64,000 nucleotides of DNA from Roseiflexus sp034432635 (GCA_034432635.1 DAOUBK010000034.1:1-64000), one strand, 5' to 3'; shown: positions 48,429-58,063, counted from the first letter of the stretch. Notes: generated by a model not told the origin, from the letters alone. Made by a program: numbers and translations.

Positions 48429-49667
48429 ATGGAAGTCATAACCAACGTCAGTACCGATCGATCTCCTGTACAGACGCAGGCGATGGCGTGGCGCTGGGCG
48501 CTGCGACTGTATGCTGGCTATTGTGCACTCTTCTTGCTCTGGAATGCCTGGGTTTCATCGGTCTACCCGAAGTGGATGGAAGAAGACGCGGTTGCAGTGT
48601 GGACTCCGTCGGCGCCACTATGGACGTGGCTGGAGCGCGTGGTGCTGCTGCCGCTGCTGCGCTATGACGTCATCTGGTATACTGGTATTGCGCAGCATGG
48701 GTATGGGCATCGTCCAGGTGACACTGCATTTCACCCACTCTACCCCTTGCTGACCGGTCTTCTGGGGCGGATACTGGGAGGCGAATACCTGCTGGCGGCC
48801 TGGTTGATTGCACAGGTGTGCTGCGTGACAATGCTGGCATTGCTCTATCGCCTTGTCGCGCTCGATGACGATGAAGCCATTGCGCAACGCACAACGTTGT
48901 TCCTGATCGGCAGTCCGCTCGGTTTTTCATTCCTGCTGCCGTACACCGAATCCCTCCTGTTGTTGAGTATCGTTGCAGCGTTGTACGCAGCGCGACGCGG
49001 GCGCTGGTGGCTTGCCGGGGCATCCGGGGGCGCTGCGGCGTTGACCAAGCAACCCGGAGTGGTGGTATTGCTGCCGTTACTGTGGGAATTCTGGCAACAG
49101 CACAGAGATGTTGTGCGCATCCGTGGGTTACAAGTACTATTCCGTCCAGTGGCCGGTCTGGCGCTAACGCCACTGGCGCTCCTCGGGTGGATTATCTATC
49201 GCGCAACCCTCGGCGATGTCGCATTTTTGTGGTACAAGCCGGACACGCTCATCAGCGCCCTGCTGGTAACGCCGTCGTATGCCGATGTGTGGGGAGAAAC
49301 GTTTAGCTGGCCCTGGGTCAATTTTGGCTACGCGATCGACCAGTTGCGTCAGCAACCATATTTCTACCTGATCCTGAATCTCCTGGTCATGTCGGTTATG
49401 CTGGCGCTGACCCTGGCAGCGGCCGTGCGCGTGCGACGCAGTTATACCATCTACAGCCTGACTCTGACAGCGCTGAACCTGTCGATCGTCTATCCATTGT
49501 GGCCCTATATGGGGATCATTCGCCGTTTCACGATCATTTTTCCGTTGTTCATTCAACTGGCGCGATGGGCGCGCTCGCCGGTCGTTCTGTGGCTCGCGCT
49601 GGTCTGCAACGCCCTGCTGTGGACGCTGATCACGTCGATGTATGTGCGCAATGCGTTCGTGCCATGA
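48429..49667 (+). CDS. PIG-V-like polytopic mannosyltransferase
   Basis: 412 residues with about nine membrane segments. The acidic loop after the first segment (LLRYDVIWYTGIAQHGY, then FHPLYPLLTGLLGRIL) is the signature of PIG-V/GT-C-type mannosyltransferases. These take sugar from a lipid phosphate on the outer face of the membrane. A well-placed Shine-Dalgarno is not obvious. Downstream, after a repeat hairpin, is a polyprenyl-phosphate glycosyltransferase that could supply its donor. Confidence 0.78.
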   Translation: MEVITNVSTDRSPVQTQAMAWRWALRLYAGYCALFLLWNAWVSSVYPKWMEEDAVAVWTPSAPLWTWLERVVLLPLLRYDVIWYTGIAQHGYGHRPGDTAFHPLYPLLTGLLGRILGGEYLLAAWLIAQVCCVTMLALLYRLVALDDDEAIAQRTTLFLIGSPLGFSFLLPYTESLLLLSIVAALYAARRGRWWLAGASGGAAALTKQPGVVVLLPLLWEFWQQHRDVVRIRGLQVLFRPVAGLALTPLALLGWIIYRATLGDVAFLWYKPDTLISALLVTPSYADVWGETFSWPWVNFGYAIDQLRQQPYFYLILNLLVMSVMLALTLAAAVRVRRSYTIYSLTLTALNLSIVYPLWPYMGIIRRFTIIFPLFIQLARWARSPVVLWLALVCNALLWTLITSMYVRNAFVP

Positions 49668-49679
49668 AGGGTTTAGCGC

Positions 49680-49712
49680 TGAACGTTGAACGCTCAACGT
49701 TCAATTTTCAAC
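49680..49712. repeat. Head-to-head heptamer repeat forming a hairpin
   Basis: TGAACGTTGA and TCAACGTTCA form a perfect 10-bp stem with loop ACGC, followed by ATTTTCA. The units are GTTGAAC-type on one side and its reverse complement on the other, so orientation switches inside one array. It lies between two genes and might act as a weak terminator. Confidence 0.85.
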
Positions 49713-49717
49713 AACCT

Positions 49718-50734
49718 ATGACAGGAACGGTCACAACTCACGAACCATACGCTGAAGCGGTGCGGGAAGCGGACGGTGCGCCTGTTCCGTATCTCTCGGT
49801 GGTGGTGCCGGTGTACAACGAGGAAGAGAGTATTCCGCACCTCTATCAGCGGTTGACGGTCGAACTGGAGAATCTTGGACTCGCCTACGAAGTCATTGCC
49901 GTCGATGATGGCAGCTGTGACCGCAGTTTTGCGCTGTTGCGCAACCTGGCGCGGCGTGACCGGCGGTGGCGGGTGGTGCGTTTCCGGCGCAACTTTGGGC
50001 AAACGGCGGCATTCGCTGCAGGATTCGACCGGGCGCGCGGCGATGTGGTGGTGACGATCGATGCGGATCTGCAGAATGATCCGGCAGATATTGCAGGATT
50101 GCTGGTGAAGATCGAGGCAGGATACGATGTTGTGAGCGGATGGCGCGAGCGTCGCCACGATCCGTTCCTCAACCGGCGACTGCCGTCCATGATCGCCAAT
50201 CGCCTGATCTCGTGGGTAACCGGCGTGCATCTGCACGATTACGGTTGTTCGCTCAAAGCATACCGCCGCGACGTGGTGCGCGGCATCCGTCTCTATGGCG
50301 AGTTGCACCGCTTCATCCCGGCAATTGCTAGCTGGCAGGGTGTGGCGGTGACTGAACTGCCGGTGCGTCACGCGCCGCGTCGGTTTGGCAGATCGAAGTA
50401 TGGCATCAACCGTACCCTGCGCGTGTTGCTCGACCTGGTGACCGTGCGGTTCTTGCTCAGTTACGCAACCCGACCGATGCAGATCTTCGGCTTGCTCGGC
50501 ATACTTGCCAGCGGCGCAGGTCTTGCGATCGGCGCGTATCTGACGTGGATCAAACTGGCGTATAGCGCAGCGATTGCCGACCGTCCATTGTTGCTGCTGG
50601 CAGTGCTGCTGATTGTACTGGGTGTGCAGTTCATCAGTCTGGGGTTGATCGGCGAACTGGTAGTGCGTACCTACTACGAAACGCAAGCCAAGCCGATTTA
50701 CGTTGTGCGCGAAGAGGTGAACGGCGATGGATAG
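49718..50734 (+). CDS. GT2 glycosyltransferase, DPM1/GtrB-like, membrane-anchored
   Basis: 338 residues from ATG 49718; the longer ORF runs back through the repeat hairpin and the previous gene. Blocks: LSVVVPVYNEEESIPHLYQR, VDDGSCDRS, the DxD block TIDADLQNDPADI and HAPRRFGRSKYG. Two C-terminal membrane segments (about 250-275 and 285-310). It probably makes a polyprenyl-phosphate sugar. It begins a run of genes (49718-55957) in which every stop and start overlap. The order GT2, DUF2029, GT4, GT2 repeats that seen at 22769-29658. Confidence 0.87.
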   Translation: MTGTVTTHEPYAEAVREADGAPVPYLSVVVPVYNEEESIPHLYQRLTVELENLGLAYEVIAVDDGSCDRSFALLRNLARRDRRWRVVRFRRNFGQTAAFAAGFDRARGDVVVTIDADLQNDPADIAGLLVKIEAGYDVVSGWRERRHDPFLNRRLPSMIANRLISWVTGVHLHDYGCSLKAYRRDVVRGIRLYGELHRFIPAIASWQGVAVTELPVRHAPRRFGRSKYGINRTLRVLLDLVTVRFLLSYATRPMQIFGLLGILASGAGLAIGAYLTWIKLAYSAAIADRPLLLLAVLLIVLGVQFISLGLIGELVVRTYYETQAKPIYVVREEVNGDG

Positions 50735-51815
50735 CACCTGGCAACCCTGGTACACCAGAAGACGCCGGCAGACGTTGGCAGCGCTGGTCTCCGGCGCAAT
50801 CCTTATTGCACTTCTCTACTACGCTTATGCGACCGTCTTTACCTCGCCAGACCTCCAGGTCTGGTGGCTGGCGGCGCGTCTCTGGCTATCCGGGGTAGAC
50901 CCGTATGGCGCAACGAGTGATCGTTTGCTGGGACCCGGTTCTGGTTTTGCGTATCCGTTTCCTGCCGTGCTTATCTGTGTTCCTCTCGCATTGCTGCCGC
51001 TTGCCGGAGCATCGACCATGTGGGCGCTTTTGAGTCTATCAGCTGTATTCGCGCTACCGTTTGCACTGCGGGATACACCCGAACCCCGGTTCGCGGGGAT
51101 GATGCTTGCCTACTCTCCACTATGGGCGTCGCTGGAAGAGGGACAGTGGGGTCCGCTGCTCTTGCTCTGGGCGCTGCTCAGTTTGCGCTGGTTACACCGG
51201 TCACGCTGGCTGCTCTCCGGGGCTGTAGCATCACTAACGTTGCTCAAGCCACACGTAGGTATCGCGCTTCTCGCAGGCTTACTGGCGTATGCGTGGTACA
51301 TGAACGTTCCTGCCCGATGGTGGTTAGGGTTGGCGAGCGGGCTGTTCATTTTCTGGGCAGGAACACAGGCGCTGGCGCCTGGATGGGTGCTGGCATGGAT
51401 AGAGCAGATACGCGCCTATGACGCTGAGATTCAAAGCCAGATCGACGCCCTCTCGATAGTCGGCATGGTATCGACCATACTGGCAACGATTGTTGCGGCG
51501 CTTGCCTGGAAACGGCGTGATGCACCACTGTTGCTCGCTGCCGTCGTTGTGGTGGTATTGCTTGTAATGCCGACGCGTAGTTTCTACAATCACGCGGTGC
51601 TGCTGCTGCCGATCACCGTGCTGGCGATGCGTGCTCCACGGCTGGCGGCGCTCACGATTGTGGCCAGCTGGAGCATGCTGATACTTCCGATGATCGGTGC
51701 GCACGCGGACATCGTCCTTGCCCGTTCCCTCGGCTTCTATCTGCCGCTGGTCGCTGGTCTGGCAGTTATCGGGCGACATGTACCAGAGAACAGGAGCGCG
51801 CCATGCGCATCCTGA
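50727..51815 (+). CDS. DUF2029/GT87-family membrane glycosyltransferase
   Basis: 362 residues with about nine hydrophobic segments. DUF2029/GT87 includes mycobacterial polyprenyl-phosphate-dependent mannosyltransferases. The loop SPDLQVWWLAARLWLSGVDP follows the first membrane segment as in this family. It overlaps the preceding GT2 gene by 8 nt and the following GT4 gene by 13 nt. The decayed fragment at 23971 is the same family in the equivalent position of the left block. Confidence 0.8.
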   Translation: MDSTWQPWYTRRRRQTLAALVSGAILIALLYYAYATVFTSPDLQVWWLAARLWLSGVDPYGATSDRLLGPGSGFAYPFPAVLICVPLALLPLAGASTMWALLSLSAVFALPFALRDTPEPRFAGMMLAYSPLWASLEEGQWGPLLLLWALLSLRWLHRSRWLLSGAVASLTLLKPHVGIALLAGLLAYAWYMNVPARWWLGLASGLFIFWAGTQALAPGWVLAWIEQIRAYDAEIQSQIDALSIVGMVSTILATIVAALAWKRRDAPLLLAAVVVVVLLVMPTRSFYNHAVLLLPITVLAMRAPRLAALTIVASWSMLILPMIGAHADIVLARSLGFYLPLVAGLAVIGRHVPENRSAPCAS

Positions 51816-52906
51816 TGCTCAATTACGAGTATCCGCCGCTTGGCGGGGGCGCCAGCCCGGTAACGCGCGATCTGTGTCTGCATCTCGCAAACGCCGGGCA
51901 CGAGGTTGATGTAGTCACGATGGGATTCGGCCGTCTGCCGCCGGTTGAAACATTCGATAAGGTACGGGTGATCCGTGTGCCAGCGTTGCGACGATCGGCT
52001 GTACGCGCCGAAACGGTCGAATTGTTGAGTTACATAACGGCTGCATTGCCGCCGGCGCTGGCATTGCTGCGCCACCGATGCTACGCAGTGGTGCATGTGC
52101 ATTTCATTGTACCGACCGGTATTCTGGCAGCGATTGTACGTCGCATGAGCGGTTTACCCCTGGTGATCACTGCCCACGGATCGGATGTACCGGGGTACAA
52201 TCCAGATCGCTTCATCCATGCTCATCGGCTGATTGCGCCTGCATGGCGCATAGTTGTACGCAGCGCCGACGTGATCGTTTCGCCGTCCCACTACCTGCGT
52301 CGCCTCATACAACAGACATACGCAGCGCCGGTCAGGGTCATCCCCTACGGCTTCGACCCACCGCCACTGCCCACCGGAGAACGAAAACAGCGCATCCTGT
52401 TTGTTAGCCGTCTGTTTCCGCGCAAAGGGGCGCAGTACCTTATCGAGGCGCTGGCGGGCCTGCCACTCGACGGATGGGAAGTGACCATCGCCGGAAACGG
52501 ACCGATGCGTGAGGAGTTGCAGGCGCTGGCACAACGCCTGGATGTGCCGGTCGACTGGCGCGGTTTCATCAAGGGTGCGCCCCTGGAAGAACTGTACGCC
52601 ACCAGTGCAATCTTTGTTTTTCCCTCGATCAACGATAATTTCCCGGTTGTGCTGCTCGAAGCGCTGGCGGGCGGATGTGCCATCATTACTACCAGTGTCA
52701 GCGGTATGCCCGAAGTGGTCGGCGACGCTGGCATCCTGGTTCCGCCGCGGGATGTACCGGCGCTTCGTGAGGCGCTGGCGCGCTTGATGCAGAATACCGA
52801 GCTGCGTGCCGAACTGAGCGCCAGAGCGCGCGCGCGGATTGCCGCCTTTGCTTGGGAAGAGGTGACACGGCAGTATGTGGAAGTGTATCGACAGATAATG
52901 GAGTGA
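51803..52906 (+). CDS. GT4 glycosyltransferase
   Basis: 367 residues. GT-B features: MRILMLNYEYPPLGGGASP, VITAHGSDVPGYN, LFVSRLFPRKGAQYLIEAL, FVFPSINDNFPVVLLEALAGG and the C-terminal ITTSVSGMPEVVGDAG. The N-terminal 20 nt match those of the GT4 gene at 24550 exactly, and the two proteins are paralogues. Overlaps the DUF2029 gene by 13 nt and the next gene by 4 nt. It probably acts at the cytoplasmic face of the membrane. Confidence 0.87.
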   Translation: MRILMLNYEYPPLGGGASPVTRDLCLHLANAGHEVDVVTMGFGRLPPVETFDKVRVIRVPALRRSAVRAETVELLSYITAALPPALALLRHRCYAVVHVHFIVPTGILAAIVRRMSGLPLVITAHGSDVPGYNPDRFIHAHRLIAPAWRIVVRSADVIVSPSHYLRRLIQQTYAAPVRVIPYGFDPPPLPTGERKQRILFVSRLFPRKGAQYLIEALAGLPLDGWEVTIAGNGPMREELQALAQRLDVPVDWRGFIKGAPLEELYATSAIFVFPSINDNFPVVLLEALAGGCAIITTSVSGMPEVVGDAGILVPPRDVPALREALARLMQNTELRAELSARARARIAAFAWEEVTRQYVEVYRQIME

Positions 52907-53982
52907 TAGTGGAACCATTCGACGCCGATGTCACGGTTGTACTGATTACATACAATTCTGCAGAATATGTTCATGCATGTCTGCGATCAGTGCGCGTAGC
53001 CGCTCCCCATGTACCGATCCTTGTCGTAGATAATGCTTCGCAGGACGGAACTCTCGATATTGTGCGGCGCGATTTTCCAGAGTGCGATCTCATCGCCCTG
53101 CCGCAAAATATCGGACATAGCGCTGCGTGCAATCTTGCGCTGCATCGTGCAGAGACCACGTGGATATTGTTGCTCGACCATGACACTACAGTTTCAGATG
53201 ACTGGTTTGCGCCCCTGCTCACAACAGCAGAAGCGATGTGGCCCTCAACCGGTATGGTTGGCTCGCGCGCAGTGCTCGTTGCACAGAACCGCATTCATCA
53301 CGATGGTGGGTATGCGCACTACGTGGGACATATGACCTTGCGAAATGGATTCGTCAAACTGGAGAAAGCTCTGGATGATCAGGAATCTGTAGAAGTCGGA
53401 GCGCAGGCAAGCACGTCGCTTCTGATCCATCGTCAACGAGCGCTTGCGGTAGGAGGCTTCGATCCACGTTTTTTCATCTATCTGAACGACTTCGATCTCT
53501 CACTGCGGATGCGATTGCGTGGCTGGCGGTGTTATGCGGCGCCACGATCGATTGTCTATCATCGACAGGGTAATCCCGAAACAAGCTGGCGCGGACAGGG
53601 GCAGTATCCGGCGCAACGGGCGTATCTGATCTATCGTAACCGCTGGATGTTGATTGCCAAACTATATACCCGGCGGACGCTGCTGGTCTGTCTGCCCGCA
53701 CTGGCGCTCTATGAAGCCCTGTTGGCGATTATCGCCCTGCGTAAAGGCTGGACGAAGGCATACTGGCGCGCTTTGCGGGATTTTGCACGATGCCGGCGCG
53801 CAATCTGGTTTCACCGTAAGCGTATTCAGTCATCACGCCGCATTTCTGATCGCGAGTTGCTTTCAGCATACCATTTTTCATACGTACCCGGATTTCAGAA
53901 TCCGACGGAACGCCTGGTGCAGAGGGTGCTGGAACCAGCATTTTCTCTGTACTGGCGCCTCGTTGCTCCATTTGTGGGGTGA
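52903..53982 (+). CDS. GT2 glycosyltransferase, rhamnosyltransferase-like
   Basis: 359 residues if GTG 52903 is used; GTG 52909 is equally possible. GTG 52903 overlaps the previous stop by 4 nt, the pattern seen at the next two junctions. Blocks: TVVLITYNSAEYVHACLRSV, VDNASQDGT, LLDHDTTVS at the DxD position and FFIYLNDFDLSLRMRLRGW. The C-terminal half (RTLLVCLPALALYEALLAI) is hydrophobic. Paralogue of the enzyme at 28582. Confidence 0.84.
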   Translation: MIVEPFDADVTVVLITYNSAEYVHACLRSVRVAAPHVPILVVDNASQDGTLDIVRRDFPECDLIALPQNIGHSAACNLALHRAETTWILLLDHDTTVSDDWFAPLLTTAEAMWPSTGMVGSRAVLVAQNRIHHDGGYAHYVGHMTLRNGFVKLEKALDDQESVEVGAQASTSLLIHRQRALAVGGFDPRFFIYLNDFDLSLRMRLRGWRCYAAPRSIVYHRQGNPETSWRGQGQYPAQRAYLIYRNRWMLIAKLYTRRTLLVCLPALALYEALLAIIALRKGWTKAYWRALRDFARCRRAIWFHRKRIQSSRRISDRELLSAYHFSYVPGFQNPTERLVQRVLEPAFSLYWRLVAPFVG

Positions 53983-54689
53983 TTATGCCATTTTATGATT
54001 ATTACGGCGATCGTTCGGCAACAAAAGTAGGAATTGCCTGGGTGCGGGCACAGGCGCGCTCTATTCTCGAACGCCTGCTAGGCGTCTGTCCAGACTCCTC
54101 CTCCCTTCTTGAAATCGGACCGGGACGCGGAGTATTCGCCGATGTCTGTCGTCAGGCAAATCTTCGCTACTACGCGCTGGATATCAATCATCGATTACTC
54201 ATGCGGCTTGGCGATCGAGGGGTTTGTGGCGTCCAGTCACACGCTGAGCGTCTTCCATTCGTGGATCGCGCCTTCGATATAGCATTTGCGTCCCACGTGA
54301 TAGAACATAGTCCTGACCATCTGAGTGCACTGTCATTTCTCAGCGAGATGCGGCGGGTCGTTATTCCCGGCGGGATCGTTGCCCTCGTCGTCCCCGACTA
54401 TCTTGCGTTGCGAGAAGATTTCTGGAATTGTGATTACAGCCATAGTTTTGTCACAACCAGACGTCGTTTGCTGCAGATGTACCACGACGTAAGATTGACG
54501 ATGATCGAGCAACTCAGTCTCTACGGTCCGCTTATCGGAACGGTTGGATGGCTGGGAGGGCATATACTTGGTGGTAGCGCGATGAGTGCTATCGCACGGA
54601 TGACGCCGGGAGTATTGGGGGAAAAGATGTATCAGGTGCGGCTAACTTTCGCGCGAGCAATTCTGATAATTGGTCGAGTACCGCAATGA
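53979..54689 (+). CDS. Class I SAM-dependent methyltransferase
   Basis: 236 residues from GTG 53979 (or ATG 53985). Motif I is LLEIGPGRGVFADVC, then YYALDINHRLL, AERLPFVDRAFDIAFASHVIEH and EMRRVVIPGGIVALVVPD, a Methyltransf_11 pattern. It probably methylates a sugar of the polymer, possibly as a chain-length cap; that is inference. It overlaps both neighbours by 4 nt. Confidence 0.83.
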   Translation: MIMPFYDYYGDRSATKVGIAWVRAQARSILERLLGVCPDSSSLLEIGPGRGVFADVCRQANLRYYALDINHRLLMRLGDRGVCGVQSHAERLPFVDRAFDIAFASHVIEHSPDHLSALSFLSEMRRVVIPGGIVALVVPDYLALREDFWNCDYSHSFVTTRRRLLQMYHDVRLTMIEQLSLYGPLIGTVGWLGGHILGGSAMSAIARMTPGVLGEKMYQVRLTFARAILIIGRVPQ

Positions 54690-55657
54690 AACACTGGCGT
54701 CATTGGGTCAGGATAGGTCTGGGTGTGGCGCTGATCGCGCTCCTTATTGGGCAATTCGCTGACACCCGGTTGGTCTGGACGACGGTGTTGACAGCACATC
54801 CGCTTCCACTCATCGGATGCGTGGTGATTTATTTTATCAGTGTGGCATTGAGTTGTATCAAGTGGCAGTTGCTGCTCCGTGCTCAGGGTATTCATGCATC
54901 GCTGGTCAACCTGATGCTGTGGTATCTCATGGGATCGCTGACAGGCGCCATACTGCCTTCAGATATCGGTGGCGATGTTGGGCGTGGCTATGCTGCTGCA
55001 CGCGCATTGGGCAATGGTACGGTTGTCTGGTCGAGTGTTGTAATGGAACGTCTCACCGGCTTGATCGCGCTGGTAGCACTGGCTTCACCTGCGCTGATGC
55101 TGATGCCCGGCATGCTGAACGTGCCGGTATGGTTGCCGCTGGGCGCCGGTCTGGCTGCACTGCTGGCAACGACCGGGATTGTCACAGTACTTGGTGCGCC
55201 ACCTGCCTGCCTGATCCGCTCGTCGCACTGGGGAGCACGCGCCTTTCAGCGATTCAGAGACGTTGTGATACATTATTGGAGCAATGTCCGCATCGTTGTC
55301 GCGTGCCTGGCATTATCGGTTCTTTTTCACCTCTTCAACGGGCTAAGTCTCTGGTTGCTCGCGTTGTCCGTTAATTCCAACGCTGCTGTGGCAACGGCAA
55401 TCCTCTGGCCCGTAGTGGGACTGTTCGGTTTGCTCCCGTTGACCCCTGGCAACTTGGGGATACGGGAGGGGGTGATTGTAGCACTGTTCGTACAGACCGG
55501 ATTATCACCCGATCAGGCAGTAGCCGCAGCAGTTATCAGTCGTGCCCTGCTCCTGCTGTGCAGCCTCGCAGGCTTACCATCTCTGATAGCAACAATGATA
55601 AGCACGAAAACATCAGCTTCGGACAGGAAAGGTTTTCAGGGCGATGCAGGTGTCTAA
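54686..55657 (+). CDS. LPG synthase TM-type (UPF0104) membrane protein
   Basis: 323 residues, about eight hydrophobic segments. Family blocks: LSCIKWQLLLRAQG, the GSLTGAILPSDIGGDVGRGYA motif region, VVMERLTGLIAL and LPLTPGNLGIREGVIVALF. This membrane domain occurs in lysyl-phosphatidylglycerol synthases and in AglD-type proteins of glycan assembly; the catalytic aminoacyl domain is absent. A transport or glycolipid-assembly role is likely but unproven. Overlaps the next ORF by 14 nt. Confidence 0.82.
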   Translation: MKHWRHWVRIGLGVALIALLIGQFADTRLVWTTVLTAHPLPLIGCVVIYFISVALSCIKWQLLLRAQGIHASLVNLMLWYLMGSLTGAILPSDIGGDVGRGYAAARALGNGTVVWSSVVMERLTGLIALVALASPALMLMPGMLNVPVWLPLGAGLAALLATTGIVTVLGAPPACLIRSSHWGARAFQRFRDVVIHYWSNVRIVVACLALSVLFHLFNGLSLWLLALSVNSNAAVATAILWPVVGLFGLLPLTPGNLGIREGVIVALFVQTGLSPDQAVAAAVISRALLLLCSLAGLPSLIATMISTKTSASDRKGFQGDAGV

Positions 55658-55957
55658 TCCCGCAACCCAGGCACAGAGCCGGCAGTGGATCGTAGTGGTC
55701 GCTGCAAGTTTTCTGGCAGCAACGCTTGTTGTTATCAGTCGGGAGAGTGGAGCAGATTTTGCTTAGGACTGCTTTCTTTCGGTGTTGCAGGCATTGTAGC
55801 GCTGCTCGGTCGTGTTGGTCTGTTTTCGTTGTCGCACGACACGGAGATAATGATAATTGCGCCGCTGCTCACGGGATTGCTCGTTATGTGGTTTGATACT
55901 ATTCGTCATGGCTGGATGCGCAACCACTTGATGGATGACAATCCCGCAGAGTCTTGA
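55644..55957 (+). pseudogene. Small three-helix membrane protein, frameshifted
   Basis: ATG 55644 opens MQVSNPATQAQSRQWIVVVA with one hydrophobic helix and stops at TAG 55764-55766. Another frame, open from before that stop, continues as LGLLSFGVAGIVALLG and PLLTGLLVMWF with two more helices and a natural end at 55957. Joining them near the TTTT run at 55757-55760 gives about 104 residues. It could be a recent frameshift, a sequencing error or a programmed slip. Confidence 0.55.
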
Positions 55958-55979
55958 TTGCTGAGACTGAACGTCTTTC

Positions 55980-57977
55980 ATGATCATTGATCTCCCTTCA
56001 CCTGCACGCCCCTCGCTCCGTGATCCGCTCCTCTGGGCAGCGATTCTGCTGACCGGCGCAATGCTGGGCTGGTTGAGCATTGCGCGCTACGATGGGTTCA
56101 ATGCCGGTATGTACGATCTGGGCAATATGGCGCAGGCAATCTGGAGCGGTTCACGTGGCGAACCGCTGCTCTACTCTCGTCCCGAAGGGATGCTCGCTTC
56201 GCGCCTCGCCGGGCATGTCGAGATCGGGTATTTCCTGCTGGCGCCGCTCTACGCTACCTGGCCCGATCCACGCGCTTTGCTGACAGTGCAGGCGGCGCTC
56301 TTTGCGCTGGGGGCTATCCCGGTGTATCGTATAGCGTGGCGGCGGATCGATGCAGCCGGCAGCGATGGACAATCCGTGCGTCCATATGCGGCACGCTGCC
56401 TGGCGTTGATCTACCTGCTCTACCCAACCGCGCAAACCAGTGTGCTTTTTGATTTTCATGCCGATACCGTTGCGGCGCCGCTGCTACTGTTTGCACTCGA
56501 TGCGCTCGATATGCGCGCCTGGCGACTGTTCGCGCTGTGGATCGCACTGGCGCTCAGTATGAAGTTCTATATCGCTGCGCCGGTGGTGGGTATTGGCGCG
56601 GTGCTGTGGCTGTGGGAAGGACAGCGGCGCGTTGGCGCGCTGACAGTGCTGGCAGGTGGAGGCTACGGCACACTGGCTTTTTTCGTTGTGCGACCGCTGT
56701 TTTCTCCCGCCTCCGCCGCCAGTGCTGCGGAGATCACCGGCGGTTATCTGGCGTACTATTTTGGCGCACTGCACGAGATCGCAGCAACCCTGCCCGACCG
56801 AGTCTTGAATGCAATTGTGGTCTTCGGTCCGGCGCTGCTGGTTGCGTGGTGCGGCTGGCGCTGGTTACTGCCGGGCCTGCCACTGGCAGCGGCAATGCTC
56901 ATCTCGACCGGTCCCGGCGGTGCGTTTGACTACCGGTATCACCATTATGCCCTGGTTGTACCGTTCATCGTGATGGCGATCATTGACGGCGCAGCGCGGA
57001 TGAAGAGCGCCGCAACAACTCGACAGCCGGATACAACCCGGCGCGCACGACGTTCGTGGCGTGGCGATCTCGGCTTCACCGTTGCAGTTACAGCAATCTT
57101 CAGCGCACTGCTGGTCAATATTCCGCTCAATCCGTTGTTCTGGTCCGGCGCACCGGGGTATGGCTTCGACCGGTCAATCTACGGTGTCACCCCACGTGAC
57201 GCGCGCCTGGCGTCATTTCTGGCAACCCGTGTGCCGCCCGACGCACCCCTTGCGGCTTCGACCTTCATAGCCACCCATCTCGTGAACCGCGAAACGGTCT
57301 ATCTGGTGCGCTACCCATTCGAGGCGCGCGCCGAACGCCTGCCATCATTGTTGCCACAGGTGCAGTATGTCCTGCCTGATGCGCTCTTCGACTGGTACCT
57401 GCGCCTCGATGACGGGTATGGCGGCGGTCTCGACTATGATCGCGACGCCATTGCCGTCCTTCTGAGCGATCCGGCATTTGCGCTGGTCGATATGGAGGAT
57501 GGACTGTTGCTGTTCGCGCGAAACGCGACTCCTGATCGTGCGCTGATCAACCGTCTGGGGCTCATTCCCGATGATGGCGCGCCGGCATTGCAGCAATTCG
57601 GACCGTTCGACCTGGTACGTGCGCAGGTTGATACGATTGCACCGCGCCGGTTGCGGGCAACATTTGTGTGGCGGGTGCGCACAGCATTACCGCCGGGCGC
57701 ACAGTATGTCGCCGTGAGTCGGCTGGAAGGAGTCGCAGGCGCGCGATTCGTCCACCTGCCCGGCTACGCACTGCGACCGGCACGGGAATGGCGCGAGGGC
57801 GATGTTGTCGAAGAGACCTTCGATGTCGTCGTGCCGCCTGATGCGTTACCCGGTCGCTACACCTGGCGTGTCGGCTGGTACGACGTGCACCACCCCGACG
57901 CTGCGCTGACCGATCAGCGCAGTCGGATGGCAGGCACAGACGAGTACCGTGTTACGATCGTCGAAGTAGATCAGTGA
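55980..57977 (+). CDS. DUF2079 polytopic membrane protein
   Basis: 665 residues. The N-terminal two thirds are membrane-spanning with the DUF2079 signature (RYDGFNAGMYDLGNMAQAIW, then SRLAGHVEIGYFLLAPLY). The C-terminal 250 residues are soluble with a beta-rich end (LPPGAQYVAVSRLEG, GRYTWRVGWYDVHHP). DUF2079 is related to GT-C enzymes, so a lipid-linked sugar transfer outside the membrane is plausible. It closes the plus-strand polysaccharide run, facing the convergent TPR gene 86 nt away. Confidence 0.82.
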   Translation: MIIDLPSPARPSLRDPLLWAAILLTGAMLGWLSIARYDGFNAGMYDLGNMAQAIWSGSRGEPLLYSRPEGMLASRLAGHVEIGYFLLAPLYATWPDPRALLTVQAALFALGAIPVYRIAWRRIDAAGSDGQSVRPYAARCLALIYLLYPTAQTSVLFDFHADTVAAPLLLFALDALDMRAWRLFALWIALALSMKFYIAAPVVGIGAVLWLWEGQRRVGALTVLAGGGYGTLAFFVVRPLFSPASAASAAEITGGYLAYYFGALHEIAATLPDRVLNAIVVFGPALLVAWCGWRWLLPGLPLAAAMLISTGPGGAFDYRYHHYALVVPFIVMAIIDGAARMKSAATTRQPDTTRRARRSWRGDLGFTVAVTAIFSALLVNIPLNPLFWSGAPGYGFDRSIYGVTPRDARLASFLATRVPPDAPLAASTFIATHLVNRETVYLVRYPFEARAERLPSLLPQVQYVLPDALFDWYLRLDDGYGGGLDYDRDAIAVLLSDPAFALVDMEDGLLLFARNATPDRALINRLGLIPDDGAPALQQFGPFDLVRAQVDTIAPRRLRATFVWRVRTALPPGAQYVAVSRLEGVAGARFVHLPGYALRPAREWREGDVVEETFDVVVPPDALPGRYTWRVGWYDVHHPDAALTDQRSRMAGTDEYRVTIVEVDQ

Positions 57978-58063
57978 TTGTAACGCTAAACACCGGCGTG
58001 TGGATCGCCAGACTGGTGGATTGTTTTCCGACCAGGACGTTCAACTGCCACAGGAGAACGCAA

